This document shows, piece after piece, positions 26,175-34,700 of a stretch of DNA of 64,000 nt. The DNA is from Alitabrizicola rongguiensis (GTDB taxonomy: Bacteria > Pseudomonadota > Alphaproteobacteria > Rhodobacterales > Rhodobacteraceae): NCBI RefSeq assembly GCF_021491355.1, contig NZ_JAKENF010000003.1, positions 744,001 through 808,000 on the forward strand, in the 5' to 3' direction. Within the stretch, counting starts at the first letter, position 1. Each line of letters begins with the position of its first letter. The notes under the pieces were generated by a model that searched no databases, had not been told where the DNA came from, and worked only from the letters and a program-made list of their open reading frames with translations. Both the position numbers and the translations under genes were made by a program.

Positions 26175-27524
26175 GTGACGGGGCAACTCTCGCATAAAAT
26201 CAATTCTGTGCTCGAGCGCTGGCTGCCAGAACAGCGGCTCTTCCTGAAATCGGATACAGAGACGCGCTACATCAGGCTGCGACCTGCGACGCAGCTTGTC
26301 GCGCTTGTCGGTTCCGGGCTGTTCGTGGCCTGGGCCATCATCGCTTCTGCAGTCCTGTTTCTGGGCATGATCTCTGCCGGAACAGCGCGTGAGCAGGTCC
26401 GGCTGGCAAACCAGATGTTCGAGGATCGGCTTGTCGCGATGTCAAACGACCGCGACGCCCGTTCCGCCGAAGCACAAAGCGCGCAGACGCGCTTCAACCT
26501 TGCGCTCGACCAGGTCTCGCAGATGCAGGCGCGGCTTCTGGCTTCGGAAGATCGCCGGCGCGAGCTGGAAACAGGGATCGACGTGATCCAGAAGACCCTG
26601 CGCCGTACGATCAAGGAACGCGACGAGGCCCGGAGCCAGCTGGTGGAAGTCTCGGCCCAGCTTCAGTCGGAAAGCGGATCTGTGCAGACCGACGACAGCC
26701 GCCACCAGGACATGCAGGCGACGCTGGCCGTTCTGTCGAGCGCCCTCGCCGATACGGCAACCGAGCGCGATCAGATGGCCATCGCGACGGCCGAAGCGCA
26801 GGAGCAGGCTGCCGCATCCGAGCTTGACCTGCGGCTCATGGAAGAGCGCAACGATGCGATCTTCGATCAGCTCGAACAGGCGGTGACCGTTTCGATGGAA
26901 CCGCTGGACAAGATGTTCAAGTCGGTGGGTCTGAACCCGGACTCAGTCCTGGCGCAGGTGCGCCGCGGCTATTCGGGCCAGGGCGGACCGCTGACCCCGA
27001 TCTCGCTGTCGACCAAGAGCGACCCGTCCGGACTCGGCTCGACCGAGGAGGCGCGCGCCAACGGCATCCTTTCATCGCTTGACCGGATGAACATGTATCG
27101 CATCGCTTCGGGCAAGATCCCCGTCGCCATGCCGCTCAAGACCAGTTTCCGCTTCACGTCGGGCTTCGGAGGCCGCAATGACCCCCTCGGTCGCGGTCTG
27201 CGCCGCCACGAGGGTGTGGATCTTGCCGGCGCCTATGGATCGCCCATCTATGCGACCGCAGAAGGAACGGTCGTCTTTGCCGGCTGGGAAAGCGGCTATG
27301 GCCAATTGTTGCGCATCCGTCACGACTTCGGATTGGAGACCCGGTATGGCCATCTGGCGCGAATTCGCGTGAACGTCGGCGACAAGGTATCGCGTGGCGA
27401 CCGGATCGGTGATATGGGCAGTACGGGCCGGTCCACCGGCACGCATCTCCACTACGAAGTCCGGGTCGATGGGACCGCCAAGAACCCGATGACGTTCCTA
27501 AAGGCAGCGCGAAATGTTTTCTAA
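26175..27524 (+). CDS. Membrane-anchored M23-family murein peptidase
   Basis: The 449-residue protein starts at GTG 26175 after GGAACGGGGA. It has a short cytoplasmic N terminus, one membrane helix (about residues 38-62), and a predicted coiled coil (about 75-225). The C-terminal LytM/M23 domain (about 320-445) has metal ligands in RRHEGVDL and HLHYEV. Both zinc-binding motifs are intact, so it should be an active peptidoglycan endopeptidase. Its last 11 bases overlap the bactofilin gene. Such M23-bactofilin pairs shape the cell in other bacteria (Helicobacter csd1-ccmA), and a shape or polarity role is inferred here. Confidence 0.93.
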   Translation: MTGQLSHKINSVLERWLPEQRLFLKSDTETRYIRLRPATQLVALVGSGLFVAWAIIASAVLFLGMISAGTAREQVRLANQMFEDRLVAMSNDRDARSAEAQSAQTRFNLALDQVSQMQARLLASEDRRRELETGIDVIQKTLRRTIKERDEARSQLVEVSAQLQSESGSVQTDDSRHQDMQATLAVLSSALADTATERDQMAIATAEAQEQAAASELDLRLMEERNDAIFDQLEQAVTVSMEPLDKMFKSVGLNPDSVLAQVRRGYSGQGGPLTPISLSTKSDPSGLGSTEEARANGILSSLDRMNMYRIASGKIPVAMPLKTSFRFTSGFGGRNDPLGRGLRRHEGVDLAGAYGSPIYATAEGTVVFAGWESGYGQLLRIRHDFGLETRYGHLARIRVNVGDKVSRGDRIGDMGSTGRSTGTHLHYEVRVDGTAKNPMTFLKAARNVF

Positions 27525-28026
27525 AAGCCGAATCAACGAACCCGGCCCGAAGTCTGGTTCCGAACCGGAGCGCCCCAAGGCGCCTGAGACTGCAGCGAAA
27601 AGCTCGATGGATTTTACGTCTTCTGCCAGCAAGGCCAAACCCGGTGCGTCTGTGCTGTCGTCCGACCTGACGGTCGTCGGCAATCTCAAGACCACGGGCG
27701 ACATCCAGATCGAAGGCACGGTCGAAGGCGACATCCGCGCCCATCTGCTGACGGTCGGCGAAAGCGCCACCATACGCGGCGAGATCGTGGCTGACGATAT
27801 CGTCGTTAATGGCCGGGTGATTGGCCGCGTCCGTGGCCTGAAAGTGCGCCTGACCTCGACGGCGCGCGTCGAAGGCGACATCATCCACAAGACCATCGCC
27901 ATCGAAAGCGGTGCGCATTTCGAGGGTTCGGTCCAGCGTCAGGACGATCCGCTGCAAAGCGGTCGCCCGGCCCTCGCCGCGCCGACACCGGCAGCGCCGG
28001 CAGTGGCCAAGCCAGACGCCGTCTGA
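27514..28026 (+). CDS. Bactofilin (polymer-forming cytoskeletal protein)
   Basis: The 170-residue product has a Ser/Pro/Lys-rich disordered N terminus (about 1-45), a central bactofilin beta-helix (about 46-145) with repeated Gly/Val/Asp turns such as GDIQIEGTVEGDI, and an Ala/Pro-rich tail. It self-assembles into filaments at the membrane without nucleotide. It overlaps the M23 peptidase gene by 11 bases, indicating translational coupling and a joint role in local cell-wall remodelling. A strong terminator follows. Confidence 0.95.
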   Translation: MFSKSRINEPGPKSGSEPERPKAPETAAKSSMDFTSSASKAKPGASVLSSDLTVVGNLKTTGDIQIEGTVEGDIRAHLLTVGESATIRGEIVADDIVVNGRVIGRVRGLKVRLTSTARVEGDIIHKTIAIESGAHFEGSVQRQDDPLQSGRPALAAPTPAAPAVAKPDAV

Positions 28027-28054
28027 TCCGCCTGCCGCACCGATCGAGGTTTCG

Positions 28055-28090
28055 CGAGGGGCGCCGGCCGAGGCGCCCCTCGTCATTTCC
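28055..28090 (+). terminator. Rho-independent terminator after the bactofilin gene
   Basis: CGAGGGGCGCC and GGCGCCCCTCG form an 11-bp perfect stem with a 6-base loop, followed by TCATTTCC. It begins 28 bases after the bactofilin stop. Confidence 0.88.
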
Positions 28091-28199
28091 GGCCACCTCG
28101 CGGGAAACAAACACCGTCATCAAACCTTTGTCCGGCCGACACGCAAGTTGCACCGCCCCCCGCCAGCGCTCTGTCGCTCATCGTAAAGGGGGACAGACG

Positions 28200-28250
28200 A
28201 TGCGTATTCTCACGACTGCTTCGCGCTGGCGATCCTTGTGTCGCGCCTGA
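28200..28250 (+). CDS. Possible 16-residue peptide or small-RNA gene
   Basis: A short ORF (MRILTTASRWRSLCRA) follows AAAGGGGGA, a good ribosome-binding sequence, and is followed 22 bases later by a strong terminator at 28273-28303. No + strand gene lies downstream, so it is not a leader for anything. Either it is a tiny gene or the region encodes a small RNA of about 100 nucleotides. TTGCAC at 28148 could be a -35. Evidence is weak. Confidence 0.25.
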   Translation: MRILTTASRWRSLCRA

Positions 28251-28272
28251 TCGCGGCTCGATCCGAAAATCG

Positions 28273-28303
28273 AAAGGCGGCGCCTCCCTGCGCCGCCTTT
28301 TTC
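28273..28303. terminator. Bidirectional terminator
   Basis: AAAGGCGGCGC and GCGCCGCCTTT form an 11-bp perfect stem with loop CTCCCT. T-rich tails are present on both strands (TTTTTC on the plus strand, TTTCGATTTT on the minus strand). It lies 13 bases beyond the stop of the leftward DUF2189 gene and also closes the short rightward unit at 28200. Confidence 0.85.
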
Positions 28304-28315
28304 ACTGCCCGATGG

Positions 28316-29098
28316 TCAGTCAAGCGCCCGGCGATACAGGTGCCAGCTCGCATGGCCCAGCACCGGCAGCGCAATGAAGAGGCCGAGGAAGGCCGGCACC
28401 ATCGCAACCATCAGGAAGCTTGCGATCAGCCCCGCCCAGCTTGCCATCACCCGGGGATTGGCCAGGCAGACGGCGACGCTCGTGCGCATGGCGGTGACGA
28501 AATCCACGTCGCGCTCCAGCAGCATCGGCATGCTGATGACGGTCAGCGCGAACAGGAGCCCGGCCAGCAGGCCGCCCAGCATGCTGCCCACGGCAAACAT
28601 CGCGATGCCGCGCAGGGATGCGATGAAGTCCAGAGGTTCGGACAGGTTGCCCATGGTCATGGTACCGAAGAAGGCTGCAAAAAGGCCGTAGGCCAGCAGG
28701 ATCCACGCCATGAACACGAAGAAGATCACCACGATCATGAAGGGCAGCTGTCCTTGCCGCTGCTTCCAGATGACCCCGAGGATCGAGCCGAAGCGCAGGG
28801 GCTCGCCCTTCTCCAGCCGCCGGCTGACCTCGTAAAGCCCAACGGCGGCGAAGGGCGCGACCAGCGGGAATCCCCCGGCGAAGGGAATGATCCACCAGAC
28901 CTGCCCCTTCAGCGTGAAAACCACCCAAAGCGCGATGCCCGCCAGCACGTAGACCGAACTGAAGAACAGGCCGTAGAACGGCGCCCTGCGGAAATCGCGT
29001 CCGCCCGCTGCAAGCGCCGCATCGATATCGGCGATGCTGAGCTTGCGCACCACCGGTTCGGCGGGAGAAGGCGCATCAGTCATGGTTGTTGTGGTCAT
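28316..29098 (-). CDS. DUF2189 integral membrane protein, downstream copy
   Basis: The 260-residue protein has about six hydrophobic helices. The N-terminal segment RKLSIADIDAALAAGGRDFRRAPFYGLFF and the later VGLYEVSRRLEKGEP are characteristic of DUF2189. The C terminus ends GHASWHLYRRALD, nearly identical to the paralogue upstream. The function of the family is unknown; in some genomes members lie near cytochrome oxidase genes, which is not the case here. It lies 68 bp downstream of its paralogue, on the same strand. Confidence 0.9.
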   Translation of the reverse strand: MTTTTMTDAPSPAEPVVRKLSIADIDAALAAGGRDFRRAPFYGLFFSSVYVLAGIALWVVFTLKGQVWWIIPFAGGFPLVAPFAAVGLYEVSRRLEKGEPLRFGSILGVIWKQRQGQLPFMIVVIFFVFMAWILLAYGLFAAFFGTMTMGNLSEPLDFIASLRGIAMFAVGSMLGGLLAGLLFALTVISMPMLLERDVDFVTAMRTSVAVCLANPRVMASWAGLIASFLMVAMVPAFLGLFIALPVLGHASWHLYRRALD

Positions 29099-29166
29099 CT
29101 CGTCTCCCTTTGAGTTTCCGCCCGTCCGCGACCCCTCTCATCCCGACCGCAAGCGGGTGCATCAAT

Positions 29167-29943
29167 CTAGCTCAATGCCTTTCGATAAAGGTGCCATGTC
29201 GCATGACCCAGCACCGGCAGGACAATGAACAGGCCAAGGAACCCCGGCAGCATCCCAAGGAACAGCAGCACCGAGATGATGATCCCCCAGCCGAGCAGCA
29301 CCACCGGATTTTCGCGCACGCAGGCCAGGCTCGTCAGCATGGCAGTGACGAAGTCGACCTCGCGGTCCAGAAGCAGCGGCAGGCTGACTACGGTCAGCGA
29401 GAACAGAAGCGTGGCAAAGACAGCGCCGACCAGCGTGCCGACGCCCAGGAACATCAGTCCGTTCGGCGTCAGGAACACCTCGAAGGACGAGGTGACATTT
29501 GTCATCACGCTCAGCCCCATGAACAGGGCAAAGATCATGTGCGCAAGGAAGTTCCAGAACAGGAAGAACACCACGATCACCGCCGCCATCGACGGGATCT
29601 GGCGGTCCTTCTGGCGGAAGATCACGCCAAGGACGCCCTTCCAGTCGAGCGGCTCGCCCGCCTCCAGCCGCCGGCTGACCTCGTAAAGCCCGCAGGCGAG
29701 GAAGGGCATCAGGATCGGGAAACCGGCTGAGGCGGGCAGCGTCCACCAGATTTGGCCCTTGGCCGTGACCGCCCACAGGATCAGCCAGCCGCCGGCAACA
29801 TAGACAGCGGCGAAGAACAGGCCATAGAGGGGCGCACGGGTGAAGTCCCGCCAGCCCGCCGCAAGGCAGGCGCGCAGGTCGGCGAACGTGACGCTATTCA
29901 CCTCCGGCACCGCCGGCGGCCCGGCAAGACCCTCCTCGGTCAT
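29167..29943 (-). CDS. DUF2189 integral membrane protein, upstream copy
   Basis: This 258-residue protein (start ATG 29943, MTEEGLAGP) has the same six-helix plan as its neighbour, with the matching blocks CGLYEVSRRLEAGEPLDW and GHATWHLYRKALS. The two genes clearly arose by tandem duplication, but the middle sections have diverged well. They probably form a bicistronic unit ending at the 28273 terminator. I see no catalytic motif and assign no function. Confidence 0.9.
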   Translation of the reverse strand: MTEEGLAGPPAVPEVNSVTFADLRACLAAGWRDFTRAPLYGLFFAAVYVAGGWLILWAVTAKGQIWWTLPASAGFPILMPFLACGLYEVSRRLEAGEPLDWKGVLGVIFRQKDRQIPSMAAVIVVFFLFWNFLAHMIFALFMGLSVMTNVTSSFEVFLTPNGLMFLGVGTLVGAVFATLLFSLTVVSLPLLLDREVDFVTAMLTSLACVRENPVVLLGWGIIISVLLFLGMLPGFLGLFIVLPVLGHATWHLYRKALS

Positions 29944-30101
29944 CGCGGTCCTCCCTCTCCTCACTGGTTACGCTAGCGGAAGGAGGGAAGTCCGATCAAT
30001 TCCGTATTTAGGATATCGGGTTATGAGCGGCCCGCAACCTGCGCTTGTGGGGCAACAGCCGCGCGGGTTAGGCTCGCGGCGACAGGCGTAGGAGGAACAA
30101 T

Positions 30102-30767
30102 ATGGCCCATCCTACCGGCGGGCAAGGAGGAGGCGGTGCGGTGACGAGTGGGATGCCGAAGATATGGGCGACGGATTTCCAGACAACAACGCTCAACATG
30201 ACAAAACTCGTTCCGCATCATGACCGCCCGCTGATCGAGTACATCAATCTCTATGAGGCCCGGGTTCCAGTGACGCCCGAACAGGCGCCAGACTACCTCC
30301 ATTTCAACAAATCGGGCTATCCGGAAAAACTAAAGTCCAGTCTGCGTGACATCTTTGAAGTCGGCGGCGGCATCATCGTCATCTCGGAGCGCTTCCACGA
30401 TCTTCTGCAGGGCTTCGATCTCGGACCAACGCGACTGATCGAGGTGCCGGTCTTCGAATACGACCAGCAGCGGCAGCGGCCGGGGCGGTTTTGGATCCTG
30501 CACATCGTCGCGCAAAAGACCGAATTCGTGCCGGAAGCGTCGGAGAATGTGGAGATGTATCCGAGTGGCGACGCCTGGAAGCCGGACCCATGGATGAGGG
30601 GTGATGATGTCATCGCAGTCCGCGCCTCGGCCGCCGAAGGCCCTGATCTCTGGGTCGATCCGACCCTGAGCAATCGCATCTTTGTCTCTGACCGCCTGTA
30701 TCGCGCGATCAAAGCCGAGAAGATCACCGCGCGGTCGCTGAAGTTCAAACCCTGCCGGGTGGTGTGA
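30102..30767 (+). CDS. Imm11-like (DUF1629/MXAN_0049) protein
   Basis: The 221-residue protein has a glycine-rich N-terminal extension (GGQGGGG) and then a domain resembling the Imm11/DUF1629 immunity family. The signature is the C-terminal block DLWVDPTLSNRIFVSDRLYRAIKAEKI ending LKFKPCR. A very strong ribosome site (TAGGAGGAACAAT) sets the start at 30102. Imm11 proteins neutralise polymorphic toxins, but no toxin, secretion gene or Rhs element lies nearby, so it is either an orphan or has another function. The ends are intact. Confidence 0.65.
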   Translation: MAHPTGGQGGGGAVTSGMPKIWATDFQTTTLNMTKLVPHHDRPLIEYINLYEARVPVTPEQAPDYLHFNKSGYPEKLKSSLRDIFEVGGGIIVISERFHDLLQGFDLGPTRLIEVPVFEYDQQRQRPGRFWILHIVAQKTEFVPEASENVEMYPSGDAWKPDPWMRGDDVIAVRASAAEGPDLWVDPTLSNRIFVSDRLYRAIKAEKITARSLKFKPCRVV

Positions 30768-30790
30768 CGGTCAGCCGGGGCGGGACAAAA

Positions 30791-30827
30791 AGTCTTCGAA
30801 GACTCTTGGCAAGTTCCTTCGAAGGAA
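30791..30827. repeat. Pair of 14-bp perfect palindromes
   Basis: AGTCTTCGAAGACT (30791-30804) and TTCCTTCGAAGGAA (30814-30827) are two perfect palindromes sharing the TTCGAA core, nine bases apart. They lie in the 82-bp gap between the convergent Imm11-like and prfB stops. They may form small hairpins that end both transcripts. The pattern also looks like a dispersed Rhodobacteraceae intergenic repeat, with a degenerate relative near 18790-18815. Confidence 0.55.
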
Positions 30828-30849
30828 TTTGCGGGCGCTCGACCCGGCC

Positions 30850-31977
30850 TCAGTCCTCGGCGTTGGCCTCGGCGCGGCTCTTGCCGGCGACGTCCATGGC
30901 GAGCGTGGCGGCCATGAAGCGGTCGAGGTCGCCGTCGAGCACCCCTTGCGTGTCCGAGGTCTCGACCCCGGTCCGCAGGTCCTTCACCATCTGGTAGGGC
31001 TGCAGCACGTAAGAGCGGATCTGGTTGCCCCAGCCGGCATCGCCCTTGCTTTCATGCGCGGCGTTGATCGCGGCGTTGCGCTTGTCGAGTTCCAGCTGGT
31101 AGAGGCGCGAGCGCAGGGCATTCATGGCGATCTCGCGGTTCTGGTGCTGCGACTTCATCGAGCTGGTGACGACGATGTTGGTCGGCAGGTGGGTGATCCG
31201 CACGGCCGAGTCGGTGGTGTTGACGTGCTGCCCACCCGCGCCGGACGAGCGGTAGGTGTCGATGCGGATATCCGACGCCGGGATCTCGATCTCGATATTG
31301 TCGTCGACCACCGGATAGACCCATACGGACGAGAACGAGGTGTGCCGCCGCGCCGCCGAGTCATAGGGCGAGATGCGCACAAGGCGATGGACGCCCGATT
31401 CCGACTTCAGCCAGCCATAGGCATTGGGGCCTGAAATCTTGTAAGAGGCGGACTTGATCCCCGCTTCTTCGCCCGGGCTTTCGGACTGAAGCTCGACCGT
31501 GTAGCCCTTTTTCTCGGCCCAACGGACATACATCCGCGCCAGCATGTTGGCCCAGTCGCAGCTTTCGGTGCCACCGGCGCCTGCGTTGATTTCCAGATAG
31601 GTGTCGTTGCCGTCCGCCTCGCCGTTCAGCAGCGCCTCGACTTCCTTGGCCGAGGCAAGCTCGACCAGCTTCTTCAGCGCCTCCTCGGCCTCGCTGACGA
31701 TCTCGGTATCGCCCTCGGCCTCGCCGAGTTCGATGAGCTCGACATTGTCCTTCAGACCGCTCTCGATCAGGCGATAGGTCGAGACCTGGTCCAGCAGCGC
31801 CTGGCGTTCACGCATCAACTTCTGCGCACGGGCGGGGTCGGACCACAGGTCGCCATCCTCGATCATGGCATTGAATTCTTCCAGCCGGTGCGGGGCGGTT
31901 TCCCAGTCCATCCTCTGGGCAAGCAGCGTCAGCGACTTCTTGATCGCTTCGACGTTGTTCTGGGTTTCGGCGCGCAT
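30850..31977 (-). CDS. prfB: Peptide chain release factor 2
   Basis: This 375-residue class-I release factor recognises UAA and UGA and triggers peptidyl-tRNA hydrolysis. The GGQ motif is in [17 protein letters not shown]. The tripeptide anticodon of RF2, SPF in E. coli, reads SPY ([13 protein letters not shown]). There is no in-frame UGA and no frameshift site near the start, so autoregulatory frameshifting is absent. The order amiC-mrcA-prfB is leftward with gaps of 93 and 86 bp, consistent with one transcript. Confidence 0.97.
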   Translation of the reverse strand: MRAETQNNVEAIKKSLTLLAQRMDWETAPHRLEEFNAMIEDGDLWSDPARAQKLMRERQALLDQVSTYRLIESGLKDNVELIELGEAEGDTEIVSEAEEALKKLVELASAKEVEALLNGEADGNDTYLEINAGAGGTESCDWANMLARMYVRWAEKKGYTVELQSESPGEEAGIKSASYKISGPNAYGWLKSESGVHRLVRISPYDSAARRHTSFSSVWVYPVVDDNIEIEIPASDIRIDTYRSSGAGGQHVNTTDSAVRITHLPTNIVVTSSMKSQHQNREIAMNALRSRLYQLELDKRNAAINAAHESKGDAGWGNQIRSYVLQPYQMVKDLRTGVETSDTQGVLDGDLDRFMAATLAMDVAGKSRAEANAED

Positions 31978-32063
31978 CGGTCGTCATCCTTCGAAGGTCG
32001 GGGCGGAGATAGCCGTTCAGAGGTCGCGGGGCAAGGCCCGCCACCCCTGCCCTAACCCGCCTG

Positions 32064-34607
32064 TCAGTAGAGGCCGCCCGAGCTCAGCGTGCCGAAATCG
32101 GCCTTCTTCGGGATCACGGCCCGTTCGCCGGTCGAGGTGGTGACGGCTGAACCGAAGCCCTCTGCCCCGTCCGTCTCGCCGGCCGAGAAGAGCGGCAAGT
32201 TCGAGCCCATGGCGAAGCCGCCGTCGACCACGGCCTGGGCAAAGGCGGTGTCCTGCTGGCCCTCGCGGAAGTATTCGGCCTGCACGTTCGGACCAGTGGC
32301 ATCGTCAGGCAGCCGGGCGCCGGAATAGCGGTCGACCTTCACGAAATAGCCACCGGGTGGCACCTTGAACTCGGTGCCCCCGTACTTCTTCACCGCCTCT
32401 TCCATGAACGTCTGGAAGACCGGTGCGCAGGTGCCGCCGCCCGACGCGCTGCCAAGGCTGCGGGGCTGGTCGTAACCGATGTAGCAGCCTGCCACGAGGT
32501 TCGAGCTGAAGCCGATGAACCACACGTCCTTGGCATCGTTGGTCGTGCCGGTCTTTCCGGCGATCGGGACCGGCAGTTTGATGCCGCGCCCGGTGCCCCG
32601 CTCGATCACGCCTTGCATCATCGAGGTCAGTTCATAGGCGGTGATCGGGTCCATCACCCGCTCGCGGTCGGCAATGATGGCCGGCGCGTCGCCGGCATCG
32701 AGGCTCGCCAGCTGGCAATCCTCGCATTTGCGGTCGTCATGGCGGTAGATGGTGCGGCCGTAGCGGTCCTGCACTCGGTCGACCAGCGTGGGCTCCACCC
32801 GCTCGCCGCCATTGGCGAACATCGCATAAGCGGCGACCATCTTGAACAAGGTCGTCTCCTGCGCACCGAGTGCGTTGGCAAGGAAGGGGCTCATCGGGTT
32901 GTAAACGCCGAAGAGTTCCGCGTATTTCGCGACCGTCTCCATCCCGATCGCCTGCGCGATCCGCACGGTCATCAGGTTCCGGCTCTGCTCGATCCCCGTC
33001 CGCATGGGCGACGGGCCGTAGAACTTATTCGAGGCGTTCTTCGGCTTCCACAGCCCTTCGGGCGTGTTCACCTCGATCGGGGCGTCGATGACGATCGTCG
33101 CCGGCGTGAAGCCTGAGTCGAGCGCTGCGGCATAGACGAAGGGCTTGAAGCTCGAACCCGGCTGGCGCTGCGCCTGGGTGGCGCGGTTGAAGACCGACGA
33201 CTGGTAGCTGAAGCCACCCTGCATGGCGATGACGCGGCCGGTATTGACGTCCATGGCCATGAAGGCGCCCTGGATCTCGGGCACCTGCCGCAACGACCAG
33301 CGCTTGAGGCTGCCGTCATCGGCGGTCAGGCGCGTCACCAGCACCACGTCGCCCACCGAAACCAGATCGCCCGGCGCCTTGGCCTTGGGGCCAAGCTTGC
33401 CGTCCGCCCCGCGCTTGCGCGCCCAGGTCACGTCATCGGCGGGGATTTCCTGGGTACCATCGAAGCCTTCGACCCCAATGGTCGCGACGCCACCCTCGGT
33501 CGACAGCACCACCGCCGGATACCACCCGGTAATGTCGCGCGGCACCTCCGCCTTGCCGAGGGCGTTGCGCCATGCATCAGGGCCAAGCTCGGCTTCGGGG
33601 ATCGTCACCCGCGAGGCCCGCCAGACGCCAAGCCCGCGGTCGTATTTTTCCAGGCCCTGGCGCAAGGCGAAGGCGGCGCGCTCCTGCAGCTCGGGGTCGA
33701 CAGTCGCGCGGATCGTCAGGCCCCCCGCGAAGAACTGATCCTCGCCGAAGCTGCCCGACAGCTGGCGGCGGATCTCATCGGTGAAGTAGCTGCGCGGCGG
33801 AAGGGTTGAACGGAAGGCTGGGAAGTCACCGCTCTGCACGGTCTTCAGCGGCTCGGCCTTGGCGGTTTCGTAGGTCGCCTGATCGATATAGCCATTCTCC
33901 AGCATCTGGCCGAGAACGTAGTTCCGCCGGTCGACCGCGTCCTGATAGTTGCGCACCGGGTGAAGCTCTGCCGGCTTCTTCGGCAGTGCTGCAAGATAGG
34001 CCACCTCGCCTGCGGTCAGCGCCGTCAGCGGCTTGTTGAAATAGGTCTGCGCCGCAGCGGTGACCCCGTAGGAGTTCTGCCCCAGGAAAATCTCGTTCAG
34101 ATACAGCTCGAGGATCTTGTCCTTGGAAAGCGTCTTCTCGATGTTGGAGGCAAGGATGATCTCCTTGATCTTCCGCTCGCCCGTCCGCTCGCCGCCAAGC
34201 AGGAAGTTCTTCATCACCTGCTGGGTGATGGTCGAGGCGCCACGCGTATTCTCTCCGCGAGACACGATGGCGTCGCGCAAGGCGCCGGCCATCGAGGTCA
34301 CATCATAGCCCTTGTGGTGGTAGAAGTTCTTGTCCTCGGCACTGATGAAGGCGTCCTTCACCAGATCAGGAATGTCCTCGATAGGCGTGAACAGGCGGCG
34401 CTCATCGGCGAATTCGTCGATGATCTCGCCTTCACCGGAATAGATCCGGCTCATCGTCTTGGGGGCGTAATTGGCAAGACTGGCGCTGTCGGGCAGGTCA
34501 CGGCTGTACATGTAGAAGACGCCGCCCACTACGAGAGCGACGAAGAACAGGCCGAGCGTGACCATCGTAAAGATGGCCCCGAAGAATGAACCGATGAACC
34601 TGAGCAA
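32064..34607 (-). CDS. mrcA: Penicillin-binding protein 1A
   Basis: This bifunctional peptidoglycan synthase polymerises and cross-links glycan in the periplasm. I choose the TTG at 34607 as start because GGGAG precedes it and it yields MLRFIGSFFGAIF, a normal short cytoplasmic N terminus, giving 847 residues. A TTG 18 codons upstream is possible. The glycosyltransferase motifs are EDKNFYHHKG, GASTITQQ and the LYLNEIFLG region. The transpeptidase motifs are SSFK (PGSSFKP), SRN and KTGT. The protein follows one membrane helix (about residues 5-30). It is downstream of the amidase gene on the same strand. Confidence 0.95.
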   Translation of the reverse strand: MLRFIGSFFGAIFTMVTLGLFFVALVVGGVFYMYSRDLPDSASLANYAPKTMSRIYSGEGEIIDEFADERRLFTPIEDIPDLVKDAFISAEDKNFYHHKGYDVTSMAGALRDAIVSRGENTRGASTITQQVMKNFLLGGERTGERKIKEIILASNIEKTLSKDKILELYLNEIFLGQNSYGVTAAAQTYFNKPLTALTAGEVAYLAALPKKPAELHPVRNYQDAVDRRNYVLGQMLENGYIDQATYETAKAEPLKTVQSGDFPAFRSTLPPRSYFTDEIRRQLSGSFGEDQFFAGGLTIRATVDPELQERAAFALRQGLEKYDRGLGVWRASRVTIPEAELGPDAWRNALGKAEVPRDITGWYPAVVLSTEGGVATIGVEGFDGTQEIPADDVTWARKRGADGKLGPKAKAPGDLVSVGDVVLVTRLTADDGSLKRWSLRQVPEIQGAFMAMDVNTGRVIAMQGGFSYQSSVFNRATQAQRQPGSSFKPFVYAAALDSGFTPATIVIDAPIEVNTPEGLWKPKNASNKFYGPSPMRTGIEQSRNLMTVRIAQAIGMETVAKYAELFGVYNPMSPFLANALGAQETTLFKMVAAYAMFANGGERVEPTLVDRVQDRYGRTIYRHDDRKCEDCQLASLDAGDAPAIIADRERVMDPITAYELTSMMQGVIERGTGRGIKLPVPIAGKTGTTNDAKDVWFIGFSSNLVAGCYIGYDQPRSLGSASGGGTCAPVFQTFMEEAVKKYGGTEFKVPPGGYFVKVDRYSGARLPDDATGPNVQAEYFREGQQDTAFAQAVVDGGFAMGSNLPLFSAGETDGAEGFGSAVTTSTGERAVIPKKADFGTLSSGGLY

Positions 34608-34700
34608 AAGCGACTCCCGAACGGATGCCCCCCTATACAGGGGAAAGCCCCGAAAGGTCAAAACCCGTTGGGTTAAACAGGCCGTGAGCCGCTCGGAACC

